Shown: positions 4,608 to 6,858 of the stretch, in pieces | Numbering within the stretch: position 1 is the first letter of the stretch | Layout: each line of letters opens with the position of its first letter | DNA from: Candidatus Uhrbacteria bacterium | Lineage (GTDB): Bacteria; Patescibacteriota; Patescibacteriia; UBA9934; GWF2-40-263 | Assembly: GCA_016208545.1 (NCBI GenBank) | Contig: JACQXU010000018.1 | Location: 1 to 6,858, forward strand | Reading direction: 5' to 3' | Length of the DNA: 6,858 bases | Notes under the pieces: generated by a model | Databases searched by the model: none | Seen by the model: the letters and a program-made list of their open reading frames with translations, nothing else | Told to the model about the DNA's origin: nothing | Made by a program: the position numbers and the translations under genes

Positions 4608-5477
4608 CTATTCGCCTTTCATCACTTCCCGTACAGAAACGGCATAACTCTTACCGCTATCCAAGGTGATTTTTATCGTCTTGCCACTCACCTCAACCGA
4701 AGCTACCTTTTGGCCTTCAATTCCTTTTTTCAAGCCAGTGAGATTTTTTGCGATTCGGTTTTCATATTGCTCTTTAGCTGAACCAATTTCTGTCGGCTCG
4801 CCAAAATTCAATCCAAGCGCCCATTCCTCATGGTGGGAAATACCGATTTCTGTTTTGGCCGGCCCAAATTTGCTTGCGGGTTGGTAGAAGCCAACGCCCG
4901 GAATACCTTTGTAGTGTCTGTACCCGGCGGCAATAGTATGGGTCAGATAAAGTGGGCCGCGCCCGGAAATAATAACCGGCTTTGTCGGGTCAACATCGGG
5001 TGGGATCACTTTGTCCAAATCCTCAAGTTTGAAGTCTCCGCCTAGCGCAAACTCAACAAGTGTATAGTCGACAGTTTCTTTCTTCGCCCATGTAAAACCT
5101 TCTGGCCCTCGGCCTTCGCCTTCGGGAAGCGGTTCCAAGACTTTTGTTTCGCCCTTGGTCATTTTTCCTTCGGTGTCTTTCGACATGTACGTCAGATAAC
5201 CCTCTGCCGGATGCGCGCCATGCAGGAGACTGGAAATAACTCCAGGCGAAGCAACGCCGTCAATAACAATGCCTTCTGCTTTTTTATCGCGAGCAAATTT
5301 TTCGGCGTATTCGTACGCCAATCGGTCATGCTCCGGACCGAAAGTAATGCGACCCTGGGCATCGGACTGAAGTCCAATTTCGCGAGCGAAATCGTTGACT
5401 GACAGTTTCTCAATCTTTGGTTCGCCCTCTCTAACTTCTTGAGACGCTTGCGTCTCTGGTGTGAATTTTTCTGGCAT
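4608..5477 (-). CDS. Csx3/Crn3-like protein (possible cyclic-nucleotide-binding or ring-nuclease fold)
   Basis: 289 residues when started at the ATG at 5477, which has a good AAGGA ribosome binding site. The first 25 residues are charged and probably disordered. Residues 138-203 read like the small CRISPR-associated protein Csx3: a strand YTLVEFAL (138-145), a stretch ending IPPDVDP (158-164), then VIISGRGPLYL (168-178), a helix ending GYRH (185-188), and GVGFYQP (194-200). As I recall it, archaeal Csx3 has VVISGRGPxWL, KYxH and VAVYDPR in this order. The histidine is kept (H188), but the aspartate and arginine of YDPR, thought to matter for cyclic tetra-adenylate cleavage, are Q199 and A201 here. 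Residues 69-101 look like a degenerate copy of the same unit. The C-terminal 230-289 forms a helical stretch and a small beta-rich end. Function is unproven; a non-catalytic nucleotide binder is possible. Confidence 0.6.
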   Translation of the reverse strand: MPEKFTPETQASQEVREGEPKIEKLSVNDFAREIGLQSDAQGRITFGPEHDRLAYEYAEKFARDKKAEGIVIDGVASPGVISSLLHGAHPAEGYLTYMSKDTEGKMTKGETKVLEPLPEGEGRGPEGFTWAKKETVDYTLVEFALGGDFKLEDLDKVIPPDVDPTKPVIISGRGPLYLTHTIAAGYRHYKGIPGVGFYQPASKFGPAKTEIGISHHEEWALGLNFGEPTEIGSAKEQYENRIAKNLTGLKKGIEGQKVASVEVSGKTIKITLDSGKSYAVSVREVMKGE

Positions 5478-5484
5478 AAATTTT

Positions 5485-5492
5485 TCCTTTCT
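5485..5492 (-). promoter_or_regulatory. ribosome binding site deciding the Csx3-like start
   Basis: AGAAAGGA on the minus strand, with AAGGA ending 7 nt before the ATG at 5477. It rules out the in-frame GTG at 5561, which lacks any such site and overlaps the helicase tail. Confidence 0.8.
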
Positions 5493-5502
5493 AAAAATTA
5501 AA

Positions 5503-5589
5503 TTATTTAATCCACTCCGGCTCGACTTTAGTTGCCAGAGTAATGAGTGGCAATTCACCACCCCGTTTAGTTTGTATTGTAAAAGTTGC
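5503..5589 (-). pseudogene. displaced C-terminal tail of the helicase (+1 frame)
   Basis: After position 5590 the +1 frame is open for 28 codons and ends GELPLITLATKVEPEWIK before a TAA at 5505-5503. The pattern of a hydrophobic strand, AT.VEPEW and a short end matches the close of the OB-fold in DEAH helicases, which typically ends VT.I.PEWL. The main frame instead runs out as NFYNTN and stops at 5567. The tail ends 25 nt before the Csx3-like ATG, giving a normal operon gap. A one-base insertion around the CCGG at 5589-5592, real or a sequence error, would explain it. Confidence 0.65.
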
Positions 5590-6858
5590 CGGTTACGCGC
5601 GACTCTCGACCTAAAAGCGCGCGGTCGCCAGTCAAATTGTTAGTATACCACCCTCGTCCAGCACTTTCAAAAACTTTGTCGGGAAATCCTTTGGCGACGA
5701 CTTGGCATAGAATTTCTGGCGTTGGTTTTTCCTTGTTAATTTTATATCCCGATCTTTTTACTTGCTCCAAAAGTTGAGAATAGTTTTGACGGACTTCGCG
5801 CAAGGCAAGCCAAGAAATATAATTATCGCGGCACCATTTTGAATCAAAATTCGCCCGTTCGGCTTGCTCATAGACATTTACCAAATTCAAAAGATCGGAA
5901 AGATTTGATGTTTCGAACTGCTTGCGGGCCGCGTCTGCTTGTTCAGCTTCGGCTTGTGGACGGTAAAATAATCTTCGGCTAGTTCTTAACGCCGCGATAA
6001 TCGCCATTTCTCTGCCACAACCCATTTCGCAACCGCGTAACAGCATTGTTCCTTCGCGCGGATCACACGATAGCTCCGAAAGTTTTTGACCAAACTCCGA
6101 AAGTTTTGTTTCGTCTTCGGGATTGAGCGCGCCGAGCAAACGAAGCTGGTTTTTAGCGGTTTTCCAATTCTGCTTTTCCGGCGAATCAATCAAATGAATC
6201 GGATCGCCTTCGCGCGAGTAGCCCATCGCTTTTATTTGCAACACCACTTCTCGCAAAGAAGTTCGCATAATTTCCGGCTTTGTTGAGACGGGACGGCGAT
6301 TAAACTCGTCTTGCGTGATTAAAAAGTGGCATTCGCCCGGCTGGGTGCGTCCGGCACGGCCTTGCCGTTGTCTTAGAGAATCTTGCGCGGTTGAGGTTAC
6401 CACCAGTTTAGTCGTATCAGCCGCCGGATCATATTCGTTCATTCTCACCAAACCGGAATCAATTACATATTTTACGCCGTCAATGGTCAACCCACGCTCG
6501 GCAATGTTGGTAGAAACAATAATTTTTCTGCCCAGTTGCTCTTCAAAAATTCTGTGCCGTTCTTGAGGTGAAAGTTCGCCGTGCAAGGGCAAGATTGTCG
6601 CGCCGGTAATTTTTTGTTTCATCATTTTTTCAATAGTCGCGTTGATTTCTTGTTTTCCGGGCATAAAAATCAACACATCTCCCCTTTGATGTCCTTGGTG
6701 GATAGATAAGGCAAGTTCGGCGGCCTTTTCCGGCATACGCCGCGGATCAATCCGTTCGCTTGAATAATGCGTCTCAACCGGATACGGCCTGCCTTTTGCC
6801 TCCACAATCGGCGCGCCGCCGAAGTGCTCGGAAAATTTTTGCGCATTGAGCGTTGCAG
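5567..6858 (-). CDS. DEAH-box ATP-dependent RNA helicase, HrpA/HrpB type (partial, 5' end outside the window)
   Basis: The visible 429 residues begin inside motif III (ATLNAQKF, after the expected S of SAT) and run to the C-terminus. The second RecA-like domain holds VLIFMPG (61-67), LHGELSP (91-97), motif V STNIAERGLTIDG (115-127) and motif VI QRQGRAGR (163-170). A winged-helix and ratchet (HA2) region covers about 190-315, with QLRLLGALN (237-245). FPDKVF (391-396) to GRESRV (416-421) is the start of the OB-fold. The family unwinds structured RNA or remodels ribonucleoproteins in the cytoplasm. Walker A and the DEAH box lie beyond the window. No DUF3418-type extension of long HrpA follows, so the protein is nearer the short HrpB or eukaryotic layout. 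The main frame ends early, and the expected last residues are in the +1 frame. The Csx3-like gene follows as a probable operon partner. Confidence 0.88.
   Translation of the reverse strand, partial: ATLNAQKFSEHFGGAPIVEAKGRPYPVETHYSSERIDPRRMPEKAAELALSIHQGHQRGDVLIFMPGKQEINATIEKMMKQKITGATILPLHGELSPQERHRIFEEQLGRKIIVSTNIAERGLTIDGVKYVIDSGLVRMNEYDPAADTTKLVVTSTAQDSLRQRQGRAGRTQPGECHFLITQDEFNRRPVSTKPEIMRTSLREVVLQIKAMGYSREGDPIHLIDSPEKQNWKTAKNQLRLLGALNPEDETKLSEFGQKLSELSCDPREGTMLLRGCEMGCGREMAIIAALRTSRRLFYRPQAEAEQADAARKQFETSNLSDLLNLVNVYEQAERANFDSKWCRDNYISWLALREVRQNYSQLLEQVKRSGYKINKEKPTPEILCQVVAKGFPDKVFESAGRGWYTNNLTGDRALLGRESRVTGNFYNTN

Noticed and set aside
5531..5552. TTGCCA...TGGCAA inverted repeat with a possible promoter before the Csx3-like gene
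   Set aside because: It falls inside the helicase tail in the +1 frame, so coding sequence explains it, and the -10 match (TAAAGT) is weak.
5478..5561. N-terminal extension of the Csx3-like protein from GTG at 5561
   Set aside because: It overlaps the displaced helicase tail and lacks a ribosome binding site, while ATG 5477 has AAGGA at 7 nt.

Overview
The window reads as a piece of a small, AT-rich bacterial genome, most likely a Candidate Phyla Radiation / Patescibacteria member. The reasons are the compact head-to-tail genes, a probable leaderless start, the charged and disordered N-terminus of one protein, and GC-rich structured repeats confined to the gaps. The assignment is an inference without a marker gene. 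TGA is used as a stop in the threonine pair, so the TGA=Gly code of some CPR lineages is not supported. All five genes lie on the minus strand, so transcription runs from high to low coordinates.

Layout in the direction of transcription. (1) 6858-5503: the C-terminal two thirds of a DEAH-box RNA helicase (HrpA/HrpB type), cut by the window edge. Its last 28 residues lie in the +1 frame, so a frameshift is likely near 5570-5593. (2) 5477-4608: a 289-residue protein whose second half resembles Csx3/Crn3, the cyclic-oligoadenylate ring nuclease of type III CRISPR systems. It has its own ribosome binding site, follows the helicase closely, and no CRISPR array or cas gene is visible. (3) 4607-4130: a gap full of structure, with two long hairpins with C-rich loops, a ~200-bp cloverleaf-like element and a rho-independent terminator. 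(4) 4084-3413 and 3416-2145: a shikimate-kinase-like P-loop kinase overlapping threonine synthase by 4 nt (ATGA). This is the same pair, in the same order, as is fused in the animal protein THNSL1. (5) 2144-1826: a second, inverted copy of the cloverleaf-like element with a C-rich-loop hairpin on its outer side. (6) 1825-17: a two-gene operon of a TylF-like O-methyltransferase and a myo-inositol-1-phosphate synthase, starting from a probable leaderless promoter.

The threonine pair is therefore bracketed by two inverted copies of one dispersed element. The ends facing the genes each carry an extended -10 sequence (TGnTAAAAT), and the outer ends each carry C-rich-loop hairpins. The two copies differ in stem sequence but keep pairing and share an identical 11-nt loop, so selection seems to act on folded structure. 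The most interesting items are this element family, the CRISPR-free Csx3-like protein and the kinase-threonine synthase pair.
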